From: Mucilaginibacter limnophilus
GTDB lineage: Bacteria; Bacteroidota; Bacteroidia; Sphingobacteriales; Sphingobacteriaceae
DNA: 64,000 nucleotides
Assembly (NCBI RefSeq): GCF_004005815.1
Contig: NZ_SACK01000007.1
Location: 124,001-188,000 of the forward strand
Reading direction: 5' to 3'
Below the pieces are notes generated by a model. That model saw nothing but the letters and a program-made list of their open reading frames with translations. It was not told the DNA's origin and did no database searches. The position numbers were made by a program, and so were the translations under genes. The first letter of the stretch is position 1. Each line of letters starts with the position of its first letter. Below are positions 1 to 7,377 of this stretch, piece by piece.

Positions 1-277
1 TAAGGTTGGTTATCTGTGAACCAACCATATAGGCGATAAATCCTATAAAAGCGACGAATAACAAGATTGCCGCAAAAGAAGACGCGCTGCGCGGAAAACG
101 GAGTTTCTTTTCTAAAAAGGCTGACACAGGAAGCAGCAGTACGGCAAACAAAAAGCCGAACAGCAGAGGATCAAGTATCTCTTTACCTAAGATTACCAGG
201 TAGCTAAGCGATATAATGCCGATAAGCACCAGGGCGAGCCGTTCGTAAAAAGGTGGCAGCAGTTTGTTTGTGGTCAT
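1..277 (-). CDS. AI-2E family transporter (PerM/DUF20), N-terminal part
   Basis: Only the first 92 codons lie in the window; the gene runs off the left edge. The start is the ATG read from 277 down. The visible protein has a short cytoplasmic N-terminus, a hydrophobic segment at about residues 13-32, a second at about 43-55, a basic loop, and a third at about 70-88. This hairpin-rich start with an LDPLLFGFLFAVLLLPV-type segment is typical of the AI-2E/PerM permease family, whose members export small molecules or act as Na+/H+ antiporters. The substrate cannot be told from the fragment. Confidence 0.6.
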   Translation of the reverse strand, partial: MTTNKLLPPFYERLALVLIGIISLSYLVILGKEILDPLLFGFLFAVLLLPVSAFLEKKLRFPRSASSFAAILLFVAFIGFIAYMVGSQITNL

Positions 278-405
278 TGTGTTAAATGTTATATCCTAAC
301 AGGCTTGAAAGACATTAGTTTTTATGTCAATAAATATAGGAAGCGCGTATTAAAACATTGGCAGGTGTTTTGCACGTATTTGGTATTGACCAAACATCTA
401 CCATT

Positions 406-597
406 ATGGCAAAGTATTCGGAAAAAGCACAGGAAAAGGTTGGAGAAACCATGCACGAAATGAAAGAAGGCAAGCTGAAAAGCGGCAGCGGTAAAAAAGT
501 TACCAGTAAAAAACAGGCTGTTGCCATTGGCTTATCTGAAGCGAGAAAAGAAGGCGCCAAGGTGCCCAAAAAGAAAAAAGAAACTTCTAAATCATAA
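406..597 (+). CDS. Small Lys-rich DUF6496-like protein
   Basis: A 63-residue, strongly basic protein with MAKYSEKAQEKVGETMHEMK at its N-terminus and KKVTSKKQAVAIGLSEARKE in the middle. The second stretch (GKKVTSKKQAVAIGLSEAR) is the hallmark of the small DUF6496 family, found in many bacteria and sometimes likened to histone H1-like proteins or plasmid-borne basic proteins. The ATG at 406 is chosen over an upstream in-frame start because family members begin with MAKYS or similar. It is monocistronic and followed directly by a strong hairpin terminator. A nucleic-acid-binding or stress role is inference from composition only. Confidence 0.75.
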   Translation: MAKYSEKAQEKVGETMHEMKEGKLKSGSGKKVTSKKQAVAIGLSEARKEGAKVPKKKKETSKS

Positions 598-630
598 AAA
601 AGGAGGCGGTTACCGCCTCCTTTTTTTATT
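598..630. terminator. Bidirectional intrinsic terminator
   Basis: A perfect 10-bp inverted repeat (aggaggcggt / accgcctcct, 601-621) has an A run on the left and a T run on the right. It serves the small basic-protein gene ending at 597. It overlaps the end of the oppositely oriented oxidoreductase gene, whose stop lies at 626. Confidence 0.85.
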
Positions 631-1591
631 TGGATGTAAACGCATCCATTATTTGCATAAGCGTTACGGCTTCTTCAATAGGAGCGGGGTTAACAGCACG
701 CTCACCACGGAAATACCTTACCACCTGCTCTATCATGGGCTGCTGTATATGCTCAGGATGTGTAACTTCAATAAGTTCATTATTCAGTTTGATATAGTTG
801 CCAAAAAAAGCAAAGCTTATCTTCCCGGTCGAGCCGATGATTTCGCATAAGTCGGTTTGTTCATGCTCAAATACATTGAAGCTCCACGAGCCGCTTACAG
901 GGATGTTATTACTAAATAATATCTGTCCGTTCACATTATCATCCGCTGCTGACATATCCGCCTGGTTAAGGCTGAAACCAGAATATTTTAACGGCTTGCC
1001 AAAGTAATACAGCATAATATCCAGTTGATGCGGAGCAAGATCATGGAAGTACCCGCCTCCAGATAATTCAGGGTTAATTCGCCAGTTGGTTTCACTGTTG
1101 GCCACCAACCCCGGCTTGCGCGATTGCCACAGCCGTATCTGTATAATACGGATATCACCAATAGCGCCTGTTTCTATAAGTTCCCTTATTTTCAGGAACA
1201 GTGGTAACTGCCGGCGGTAATGGCAAACGGTTAGTTTGGCGTTGCTTTGGGCAATGGCATCAGCTATTTGCTTTGCTTCAGCAGCGTTTAGGGTAACCGG
1301 CTTTTCCACATACACATGCAAGCCTTTTTTAAGTGCTGACAGTGCGTAGGGCAGGTGCTGTGCAGGCGGGGTAGCAATGTAAACAGCGTTAATCTCCGGG
1401 TCGTTCATCAGTTCGTCGGCATCGCTGTACCATTTGCTTACACCGTGGCGTTGGGCGTAATCGGCGGCTTTGCCAGCATCGCGGCGCATAACGGCCACAA
1501 GGCGGCTATTGGGCACCTTGTTAAATGCCGGTCCGCTTTTTTTCTCGGTCACGTTACCGCAGCCTATAATACCCCAATTGATGGTTTCCAT
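626..1591 (-). CDS. Gfo/Idh/MocA family oxidoreductase
   Basis: A 321-residue NAD(P)-dependent dehydrogenase. The Rossmann motif GIIGCGNVTE is at residues 7-16 and the family signature EKPVT at about 96-100, where the Lys takes part in catalysis; the GFO_IDH_MocA C-terminal domain follows. Such enzymes oxidise or reduce the hydroxyl of sugars, polyols or related compounds; the substrate is not visible. It lies downstream of the aldo/keto reductase on the same strand but is separated from it by a 118-bp gap holding an inverted repeat, so co-transcription is uncertain. ATG start at 1591. Confidence 0.85.
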   Translation of the reverse strand: METINWGIIGCGNVTEKKSGPAFNKVPNSRLVAVMRRDAGKAADYAQRHGVSKWYSDADELMNDPEINAVYIATPPAQHLPYALSALKKGLHVYVEKPVTLNAAEAKQIADAIAQSNAKLTVCHYRRQLPLFLKIRELIETGAIGDIRIIQIRLWQSRKPGLVANSETNWRINPELSGGGYFHDLAPHQLDIMLYYFGKPLKYSGFSLNQADMSAADDNVNGQILFSNNIPVSGSWSFNVFEHEQTDLCEIIGSTGKISFAFFGNYIKLNNELIEVTHPEHIQQPMIEQVVRYFRGERAVNPAPIEEAVTLMQIMDAFTSK

Positions 1592-1609
1592 GAGTATTTC
1601 ACAAAGATG

Positions 1610-1691
1610 TCATTTCGACCGTAGGGAGAAATCTTCGGCAAGCGATATTAATATGTCCCGGAAGATTTCTCCTCGTTCCTCGTCGAAATGA
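1610..1691. repeat. REP-like imperfect inverted repeat (TCATTTCGAC type)
   Basis: Left arm 1610-1636 (tcatttcgaccgtagggaga onward) pairs with right arm 1661-1691, which reads back as tcatttcgacgaggaacgag onward; both arms run into agaaatcttc. The loop is about 24 bases. The element fills the gap between the aldo/keto reductase and the Gfo/Idh/MocA gene. The overall plan (arms starting TCATT, about 80 bp) matches the two elements at 51045-51219. Confidence 0.75.
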
Positions 1692-1708
1692 TAGTTGGTT
1701 TGATAGTA

Positions 1709-2698
1709 TTATTTCAATATGCCTTCAATCTTATCCAACTCCTCTGCTGAAAAAGTCAGGTTATCCAGCGCTTTTAGCGAATCAGCAAGTTGTGCCGGGC
1801 GGCTTGCGCCAATAAGCACCGAGGTTACACGCTCGTCTTTCAGCAGCCAGGCAATGGCCATTTGCGCAAGTGATTGTCCGCGCTGAATGGCTATTTCATT
1901 AAGCTTACGCACCTTTGCAACTTTCTCTTCGGTTACTTCCCCTTCCTGCAGGTGGCCACTGCTTTTTGCCGCGCGCGAATCTTCAGGAATTCCATTTAAA
2001 TATTTATTGGTTAATAAGCCCTGTGCCAATGGCGAGAATGGAATACAACCAACGCCTTCATCGCCAAGCACATCCAATAACCCGCCTTCAACCCAACGCT
2101 CAAACATGCTGTATTTAGGCTGATGGATAAGGCATGGCGTGCCAAGTTCTTTTAATATACCGATGGCTTTTTTAGCCAACTCAGCCGGGTAGTTTGAAAT
2201 GCCCGCATACAAGGCTTTGCCTTGACGAACAATCAGGTCGAGCGCCTGCATGGTTTCTTCAAGCGGTGTTTCAGGGTCAGGGCGGTGGTGGTAGAAAATA
2301 TCTACATAGTCTAACCCCATGCGCTTCAAGCTTTGGTCGAGACTGGCCACCAGGTATTTCTTAGAGCCCCAGTCACCATAAGGACCGTCCCACATGGTGT
2401 AGCCTGCTTTTGATGAAATGATCATTTCATCGCGGTAGCCGGCAAAGTCTTCCTTTAATATCTTACCAAAGTTTTCTTCTGCCGATCCCGGCGGCGGTCC
2501 ATAATTGTTGGCAAGGTCAAAGTGAGTAATGCCGCTGTCGAACGCCAAATGCAATATTTTTTGATAGGTATCGTAAACGTCTACATGCCCGAAATTATGC
2601 CAAAGCCCTAATGAAATGGCTGGTAGTTTGATGCCGCTTTTTCCGCAGCGGCGGTATGTCATATTGTTGTACCTGTTTGGTGATGGTTGGTATGTCAT
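1709..2698 (-). CDS. Aldo/keto reductase, L-glyceraldehyde-3-phosphate reductase type
   Basis: A 329-residue protein of the YghZ/MgrA branch of aldo/keto reductases. The catalytic tetrad is visible as Asp61, Tyr66 (LANNYGPPPG), Lys97 (SSKAGY) and His138 (HHRP). The GPPPG loop after the Tyr, the WDGPYGDWGSKKYL stretch at about 103-116 and IPFSPLAQGLLTNKYL are characteristic of the enzyme that reduces L-glyceraldehyde 3-phosphate and methylglyoxal with NADPH. A detoxification role is inferred from the family. The ATG at 2698 is used; an in-frame ATG 12 codons later is also possible. Confidence 0.85.
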   Translation of the reverse strand: MTYQPSPNRYNNMTYRRCGKSGIKLPAISLGLWHNFGHVDVYDTYQKILHLAFDSGITHFDLANNYGPPPGSAEENFGKILKEDFAGYRDEMIISSKAGYTMWDGPYGDWGSKKYLVASLDQSLKRMGLDYVDIFYHHRPDPETPLEETMQALDLIVRQGKALYAGISNYPAELAKKAIGILKELGTPCLIHQPKYSMFERWVEGGLLDVLGDEGVGCIPFSPLAQGLLTNKYLNGIPEDSRAAKSSGHLQEGEVTEEKVAKVRKLNEIAIQRGQSLAQMAIAWLLKDERVTSVLIGASRPAQLADSLKALDNLTFSAEELDKIEGILK

Positions 2699-2758
2699 TG
2701 TCTATACTTGAAGTAGTTGTGTGGCGGTAAAAATAGCAGTTTGAATGATATTTCTGTA

Positions 2759-4093
2759 TTAAACTATTTCGGCTACAACAAAAGTGCTTCCACCTGCAAA
2801 AACCAGGTCGTTGGATGTGGCCGCAGACTGTGCCGCTTGCAAAGCTTTTTTTACAGATGGGTATGTTTTACCCTTTAATCCGAAGCTTTCCGCTTGTTCT
2901 TTTAAACTTTCAGCTTCCAATCCCCGAGGAATATCAGGCTTGCAGAAATAGTAAACGGCATCCGTTGGTAGCACAGAAAGCACCTTGGTGATGTCTTTAT
3001 CATTTACCATACCGATAACAAAATGTAGTTGACTATACTCTACTGATGCAATATTTTTCAGCACTTCCTGAATACCGTCTGGGTTGTGCCCGGTGTCGCA
3101 AATGGTAAGCGGCGATTGGCTAAGCACTTCCCATCGGCCGTGCAAGCCTGTTAGTGCTTTTACCTGTCGCAGAGCGGTTTGAATATGTTCGTCTGTGATA
3201 GTAAAACCCTGCCTGCGCAGTTCGTCAACAGCGCATAAAACACCTTTTATATTTTTAAGCTGATAAGTGCCGGTAAGATCGGCCTGTATTGGGAGCAAGG
3301 TAGAGGGTGCAAGGCGGGTGGCGGTGAGATTTTTAGTCCATAGTCCATGGCCTATAGACGATGGTGAAGAGTTTTCTATGGTCAATGGACTATCGTCTAT
3401 CGACTCTTCCACACGCCATTCATCTTCCGCAAAAGTTATTGGCGCGTTTACTTGCTCTGCTTTTTGTATAAATACATCCGCTACTTCGTGTTGCTTTTCG
3501 CTGATTATAACCGGGATCGATGGTTTGATGATACCGGCCTTTTCGACGGCAATTTTAGGTAGCGTATCACCAAGCATGTTCATGTGGTCCCAGCCAATGT
3601 TAGTGATTACTGACAGCAGGGGAGTGATCACATTGGTGGAGTCGAGCCTGCCGCCTAATCCAACCTCAATTATAGCAATATCAACTTCTTCAACAGCAAA
3701 GTCATCAAAAGCCAATGCTACTGTCATTTCAAAAAATGAAGGCTCTATGCTTTCAAACGCTTCTTTATGCTTCGCGACGAAATCAATAACCGTTTCTTCG
3801 GATATCATTTGTCCGTTTATGCGTATGCGTTCGCGGAAATCTTTTAAGTGGGGAGAAGTGTATAACCCGGTTTTATAACCCGCCGTTTGCAAAATAGACG
3901 CAAGCATATGGGATGTCGAACCCTTTCCGTTAGTACCAGCTATGTGTACACTTTTAAACTTATACTGCGGATTATCCAGTACATCGCAAAGCGCAAGCGT
4001 ATTATCAAGGTTGTTTTTTATTGCCGAGGCCCCAACACGGGTAAACATAGGCAACTGGCTGTATAAGTAATCGAGAGTGGTTTTGTAGTCCAT
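2759..4093 (-). CDS. folC: Bifunctional folylpolyglutamate / dihydrofolate synthase
   Basis: A 444-residue enzyme that adds L-Glu to dihydropteroate or to folates. The Mur-ligase P-loop GTNGKGS is at residues 53-59, followed by YTSPHLKDFRERI (79-90), the ATP-site region VGLGGRLDSTNV (144-155) and GWDHMNMLGDT (167-177); the C-terminal Mur-ligase domain has TGHNPDG. The start is set at the ATG at 4093 (MDYKTTLDYL) and not at an in-frame ATG 12 codons upstream, because the extra codons translate an intergenic word repeat. Residues 231-255, in the linker before the C-terminal domain, are encoded by a copy of the same repeat and are probably not native to the family. It is the last gene of the TPR-barrel-SPOR-ExbBD-TonB block. 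Confidence 0.93.
   Translation of the reverse strand: MDYKTTLDYLYSQLPMFTRVGASAIKNNLDNTLALCDVLDNPQYKFKSVHIAGTNGKGSTSHMLASILQTAGYKTGLYTSPHLKDFRERIRINGQMISEETVIDFVAKHKEAFESIEPSFFEMTVALAFDDFAVEEVDIAIIEVGLGGRLDSTNVITPLLSVITNIGWDHMNMLGDTLPKIAVEKAGIIKPSIPVIISEKQHEVADVFIQKAEQVNAPITFAEDEWRVEESIDDSPLTIENSSPSSIGHGLWTKNLTATRLAPSTLLPIQADLTGTYQLKNIKGVLCAVDELRRQGFTITDEHIQTALRQVKALTGLHGRWEVLSQSPLTICDTGHNPDGIQEVLKNIASVEYSQLHFVIGMVNDKDITKVLSVLPTDAVYYFCKPDIPRGLEAESLKEQAESFGLKGKTYPSVKKALQAAQSAATSNDLVFAGGSTFVVAEIV
3335..3406. repeat. Word-like ATGGACTAT repeat inside folC
   Basis: Degenerate head-to-tail words (agtccatagtccatgg, ctatagacgatgg, ctatggtcaatggactat, cgtctatcgact) lie inside the folC reading frame. 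They have the same composition as the intergenic copies at 4087-4155, 19211-19250, 44666-44696 and 44765-44796. They encode FolC residues 231-255 without breaking the frame. Confidence 0.7.
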
Positions 4094-4155
4094 GATCGAT
4101 GGTCCATAGTCGATAGTAAAGACATCCATGGACTATGGACCATGGACTATGGTCA
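4087..4155. repeat. Word-like ATGGACTAT repeat between the tonB-like gene and folC
   Basis: Tandem degenerate words (agtccatgatcgatggtcca, tagtcgatag, ccatggactatggaccatgg, actatggtc) fill the whole gap between the TonB-like gene and folC. The first word includes the folC start codon (ATGGAC). A long open stretch across it is a by-product of the repeat. Confidence 0.75.
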
Positions 4156-4158
4156 AAT

Positions 4159-4974
4159 CTACTTGGCCTTAAACACAAAAGTTTGAGTATAGGTTTGCAC
4201 GTCTGACGCACCTGCCGACGGGCTTACCTTTGCGTTCATTACGGCTTGTTCGCATTTTTCAAGCAGGTCGTAATCAACAATTGTGGTACCCCGCGCGCCT
4301 GCCTTGGCATATATAACGTTACCGCTTTTATCAATCCTGAACTCCACTACTACCTTGCCATTGTAGCGATTGCCTACATCAGGCTTTGAAGGCGGCCTAA
4401 CAAAGTTACGGGCAGTTAAAGCGTTGCCGCCGTTGCCCGAGCCGGTTCCGTCGTAATTATTAGTAAGCGTTGTGCCTGTTGTTTTACCCTGGTTGCCGGG
4501 AGTATTACCTGTTCCGTCGCCGTTGCCTGTGCCGTTGTTGGTTGCCCCTTTATACAAAGCGTTCTGATTAACTACAGGCTTGCTCTCGGTTTTATTAGGA
4601 CTTGTAGATACAGTAGGGCTCGGATTTTTTGTGTTAGCTGTTACCTCAGGCGCGTCCTCGTTATTTTGGGTAACAACATTCTTGTCGCTGTTATCGGCCT
4701 GTACTTTTTCTTCGGTGGGTGGAGTTGGCGTAACTTTATCAGGTGCCGATTTATTGGCATTTTCAGCAACAGATGGTTCTTCAGTGCTCATATAATCGTC
4801 GCCCATGCCTTCGTCAACAGTGCCGTAGTTTACTAAAATCCCTCCGGTGCCGTCCTCTTCCTTAGGCGCGTTATGAAAAACAATAAAATAGCTCAAGGCC
4901 AGAAACACGCCAAGTATCAAACCTGTCGCTGCAAAAGCCTTTGGGTAATTATTGTCCTGTTCGCGGTAATTCAT
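4159..4974 (-). CDS. TonB/TolA-like energy transducer
   Basis: A 271-residue protein with a single N-terminal membrane anchor (about residues 14-34), a long Pro/Thr/Glu/Asn/Gly-rich periplasmic linker (about 35-195) and a C-terminal TonB-like fold. The last part contains GKVVVEFRIDKSGNV (about 205-219), a strand pattern common to Bacteroidota TonB C-terminal domains. It should couple the ExbB-ExbD motor encoded just upstream to an outer-membrane partner, possibly the barrel encoded at 7378. The Gly/Asn-rich low-complexity stretch before the domain is unusual compared with the Pro-rich linker of classical TonB. ATG start; 95 bp after exbD. Confidence 0.8.
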   Translation of the reverse strand: MNYREQDNNYPKAFAATGLILGVFLALSYFIVFHNAPKEEDGTGGILVNYGTVDEGMGDDYMSTEEPSVAENANKSAPDKVTPTPPTEEKVQADNSDKNVVTQNNEDAPEVTANTKNPSPTVSTSPNKTESKPVVNQNALYKGATNNGTGNGDGTGNTPGNQGKTTGTTLTNNYDGTGSGNGGNALTARNFVRPPSKPDVGNRYNGKVVVEFRIDKSGNVIYAKAGARGTTIVDYDLLEKCEQAVMNAKVSPSAGASDVQTYTQTFVFKAK

Positions 4975-4978
4975 TTTA

Positions 4979-5059
4979 TTTCGGATATCGGATGTTCAAT
5001 TTCGGATTTATAGGATGTTACATCCTGACCTTTTAACTAATCTCCAATCACTATTCTCT
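4979..5059. repeat. Word-like repeat (TTTCGGATATCGGAT and CTAATCTCCAATCAC types)
   Basis: Between exbD and the tonB-like gene lie words tttcggatatcggatg, caatttcggattta and taggatgttacatcctg, followed by ctaatctccaatcactattc. The first type is the reverse complement of the TCCGAAATC words at 62573-62617 and 63124-63157. The second is the reverse complement of the GTGATTGGCGAATAG words at 62508-62536. Confidence 0.6.
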
Positions 5060-5069
5060 GCCCAACAAT

Positions 5070-5474
5070 CTACTTGCTCTTCGGTTCTGTTGCCAAAACC
5101 AGTTTTATGTTAAGTTTTTGCGCTATGTCCATCACCTGTACCACATCTTGTATGGCTACAGTGCGGTCAACATATAATACAATGGTCAATTCTGTTGCCA
5201 AAGGTTTATAGCTCGCTAAGGTAGGCTCAAGCTGATCAACGCTTACTTCCTTCTTATCAACATAATAACGCAGTTCTTTTGTTACCGATACGGTGATTGT
5301 TTTTTTTGATACCGACTGCCCTGTTGACGATTTCGGCAGCATCAGCTTGATCACGTTAGGGTTGGTAACCGTTGAAGCGATAAGGAAGAACAGCAGCAGG
5401 AAGAACATAATATCGTTCAGCGCCGAAGTATGTACCTCGGCCGTCGCGCGTCCGTGCCTTTTTCTTAAATTCAT
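5070..5474 (-). CDS. exbD: Biopolymer transporter ExbD/TolR family protein
   Basis: A 134-residue protein with a short basic cytoplasmic N-terminus, one transmembrane helix (about 19-38, LNDIMFFLLLFFLIAS) and a periplasmic domain. Asp21 at the start of the helix corresponds to the proton-carrying Asp of ExbD/TolR. With ExbB it forms the inner-membrane channel that turns the proton motive force into movement of TonB or TolA. The ATG overlaps the exbB stop by 4 nt (5471-5474), showing translational coupling. Confidence 0.93.
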   Translation of the reverse strand: MNLRKRHGRATAEVHTSALNDIMFFLLLFFLIASTVTNPNVIKLMLPKSSTGQSVSKKTITVSVTKELRYYVDKKEVSVDQLEPTLASYKPLATELTIVLYVDRTVAIQDVVQVMDIAQKLNIKLVLATEPKSK

Positions 5475-6178
5475 TTGCTTGGCTCCTCTAACAGGTCAAT
5501 AAATTCAATAGCGTCGGTTTCCAATTTCAGTATCACTTTGTCAACCATCATATTTAAAATATGGTGACAAACATAAGCAACTATACCTACAAATAAACCC
5601 GCTGCCGAAGTAACCATCTTCACATATAAACCACCCGAGATAACACCCATACTGATGTTATCCGTTTTAGAGATGTCGTAAAAGATCTGGATTACACCGG
5701 CAATAGTACCAAGGAAACCAAACATGGGCGCAATACCGGCTACTATACCGATGATGCCGATGTTCTTTTCCAGTTTTGATACTTCAAGCTTGCCAACATT
5801 CTCAATAGCGCCTTCAATATCTTTTATAGGACGGCCAATACGCAGCAGGCCTTTTTGCAACATACGGCCAAGCGGCGAGTTGCTGTTGCGGCAAATAGCT
5901 ATAGCCGATTGCAGGTTACCCGACATGATGCTGGCGCGAACCTGCGTCATCAGGTTCGATTCATCTTTAGCAGCCTTGCGGATGGTGAAAAAACGTTCGA
6001 AAAATATTACTAAGCCTAAAATAGCCAGTAAGCCGATAGGTATCATCACCCATCCGCCTTTTAAAAGCAGATCGCCAAAGCGCAATTCTTCTTGTGCCTG
6101 TACCACGGGTACGGCTGCCCTGTTCACGCTATCTGTTAGTTGTGCAGTAGTGTCTGTAATCTGTGCTAATAAACTCAT
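5471..6178 (-). CDS. exbB: MotA/TolQ/ExbB proton channel family protein
   Basis: A 235-residue membrane protein with three transmembrane segments (about 39-64, 132-158 and 172-200) and the cytoplasmic loop typical of ExbB/TolQ. The conserved region GIAGIAPMFGFLGTIAGVIQIF-like (about 145-168) and the later GLYVKMVTSAAGLFVGIVAY identify the MotA/TolQ/ExbB channel fold. It forms the pentameric channel around ExbD. It overlaps exbD by 4 nt and the upstream HU/SPOR gene by 4 nt, so the three are a tightly coupled unit. Confidence 0.93.
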   Translation of the reverse strand: MSLLAQITDTTAQLTDSVNRAAVPVVQAQEELRFGDLLLKGGWVMIPIGLLAILGLVIFFERFFTIRKAAKDESNLMTQVRASIMSGNLQSAIAICRNSNSPLGRMLQKGLLRIGRPIKDIEGAIENVGKLEVSKLEKNIGIIGIVAGIAPMFGFLGTIAGVIQIFYDISKTDNISMGVISGGLYVKMVTSAAGLFVGIVAYVCHHILNMMVDKVILKLETDAIEFIDLLEEPSK

Positions 6179-7338
6179 TTCTTAACTGGTGGATAATCTT
6201 TTATAATGGTTTCTTTTGGTTTGATTTTTTTTGCTGCAAGCAGTTCTTTTTGTAAAGTCCGTGCTTCGTTATAAGTGTAAAAAGTGCCCAGGGTGATGAT
6301 GTATTTTTTACCCCGGCCAGGAACTACTTCTGCATTAAGCCCCTTTTTTGTAAAGAGAGATAAATATTGTGTAGCCTTTGCTTCAGAATTATAAAAGCCG
6401 GCCTGTAATTCCCAGCGTGTGCGGTTATCTTCAACCGGCAGTGTTTCAGTAACGGTTTTTGTTTCCGGTACCGATGCAGTTGGCGCAGGCGTTGTTTCAG
6501 AAGCAGCCGCTGTATCAGGAGCAATCTTTCCAGTTTGACCTTCAATCACGGTTGTACTGTTATCTTCGTTAACAACAACGTCATTCACCGGCCTTTGCGA
6601 CTGTATGGCTGAATCATTATGCCGTAAAGTATCAGGGTTTACTGCTACCAAAGGTTTATTTTTTTCCGCAAAGCCAAAAAACGAAGGCTTGTATAAATAT
6701 AAACCAATAGCTGCACCACCCAATACAATAAACACGATGGCTATAATAATCCAGACATTAAACCCGCGTTTTTCTTCATATTCTTCATTCTGAAAGTAGT
6801 CTTGTCCTTGCTGCGGAAAGGTGAATTCTACTGACCCAGGTTCAGGCTCCGGTTGCGCTATAGGCGGTGTTGGTGTCGGCGAAAATGAAAACGATAAGTC
6901 GGGTATTTTCTGAGCGGTAACCGGTTGCGCGCCGGTTCTGTGCAGTTCAAAAGCCGGCAAGCCAAAAAAAGCGGGATCATTCTCCGCTACTGTATCTGGC
7001 TTAAAAGTGATTTTGATGCCATCATAACGTAACCAACCCAATCCGCTTATCTGAGCATCATTTGTGGCAACTTCCTGCAGCAAGCCATCAACATACTTGT
7101 CAATAAAAAAGCTGGCTGATGTTACCGATATGCCTTTCCGCTCCGCAATAAACTGCGCAAAGCGGATATCATGATCGTAATCTTGCTCGTACTTTATTGT
7201 ATTGTGCGGCGGGTAAAACTTTCCCTCGTCCTCGTTGTACCAGGCGCTGGCCCTCGCGTTGAAGAAATGCCCGAGGCCGGGCACAGTAACTTTGCCTTCA
7301 AGCGCGAGTAGTTCAACCAAATACAGGGAAAGATTCAT
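6175..7338 (-). CDS. HU-CCDC81-like domain / TM / SPOR domain protein
   Basis: A 387-residue bitopic protein. Residues 1-115 resemble the bacterial HU-CCDC81 domains, a Bacteroidota branch of the HU/IHF superfamily; the start MNLSLYLVELLALEGKVTVP and GLGHF at 21-25 are typical. A Pro-rich stretch (about 150-175) leads to one transmembrane helix at 194-216, a Ser/Thr-rich spacer, and a C-terminal SPOR domain at about 308-385 (WELQAGFYNSEAKA, IITLGTFYTYNEA). SPOR domains bind denuded peptidoglycan glycan strands at division sites. The topology puts a possible nucleic-acid-binding module in the cytoplasm and a wall-binding module in the periplasm. It is coupled to exbB by a 4-nt overlap. Confidence 0.8.
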   Translation of the reverse strand: MNLSLYLVELLALEGKVTVPGLGHFFNARASAWYNEDEGKFYPPHNTIKYEQDYDHDIRFAQFIAERKGISVTSASFFIDKYVDGLLQEVATNDAQISGLGWLRYDGIKITFKPDTVAENDPAFFGLPAFELHRTGAQPVTAQKIPDLSFSFSPTPTPPIAQPEPEPGSVEFTFPQQGQDYFQNEEYEEKRGFNVWIIIAIVFIVLGGAAIGLYLYKPSFFGFAEKNKPLVAVNPDTLRHNDSAIQSQRPVNDVVVNEDNSTTVIEGQTGKIAPDTAAASETTPAPTASVPETKTVTETLPVEDNRTRWELQAGFYNSEAKATQYLSLFTKKGLNAEVVPGRGKKYIITLGTFYTYNEARTLQKELLAAKKIKPKETIIKDYPPVKK

Positions 7339-7377
7339 TCCGGGTAAAAGTACGGTTAATTGTAAAATTAAAAAATT

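Noticed and set aside
3267..3878. A 203-codon open frame antisense to folC.
   Set aside because: It mirrors the codon pattern of the conserved folC gene on the other strand, has no recognisable domain and includes the reverse of the word repeat. It is a shadow frame.
4094..4129. A 12-codon N-terminal extension of FolC from an upstream in-frame ATG.
   Set aside because: The extra codons translate the ATGGACTAT word repeat and are absent from the family's usual N-terminus; the ATG at 4093 fits.
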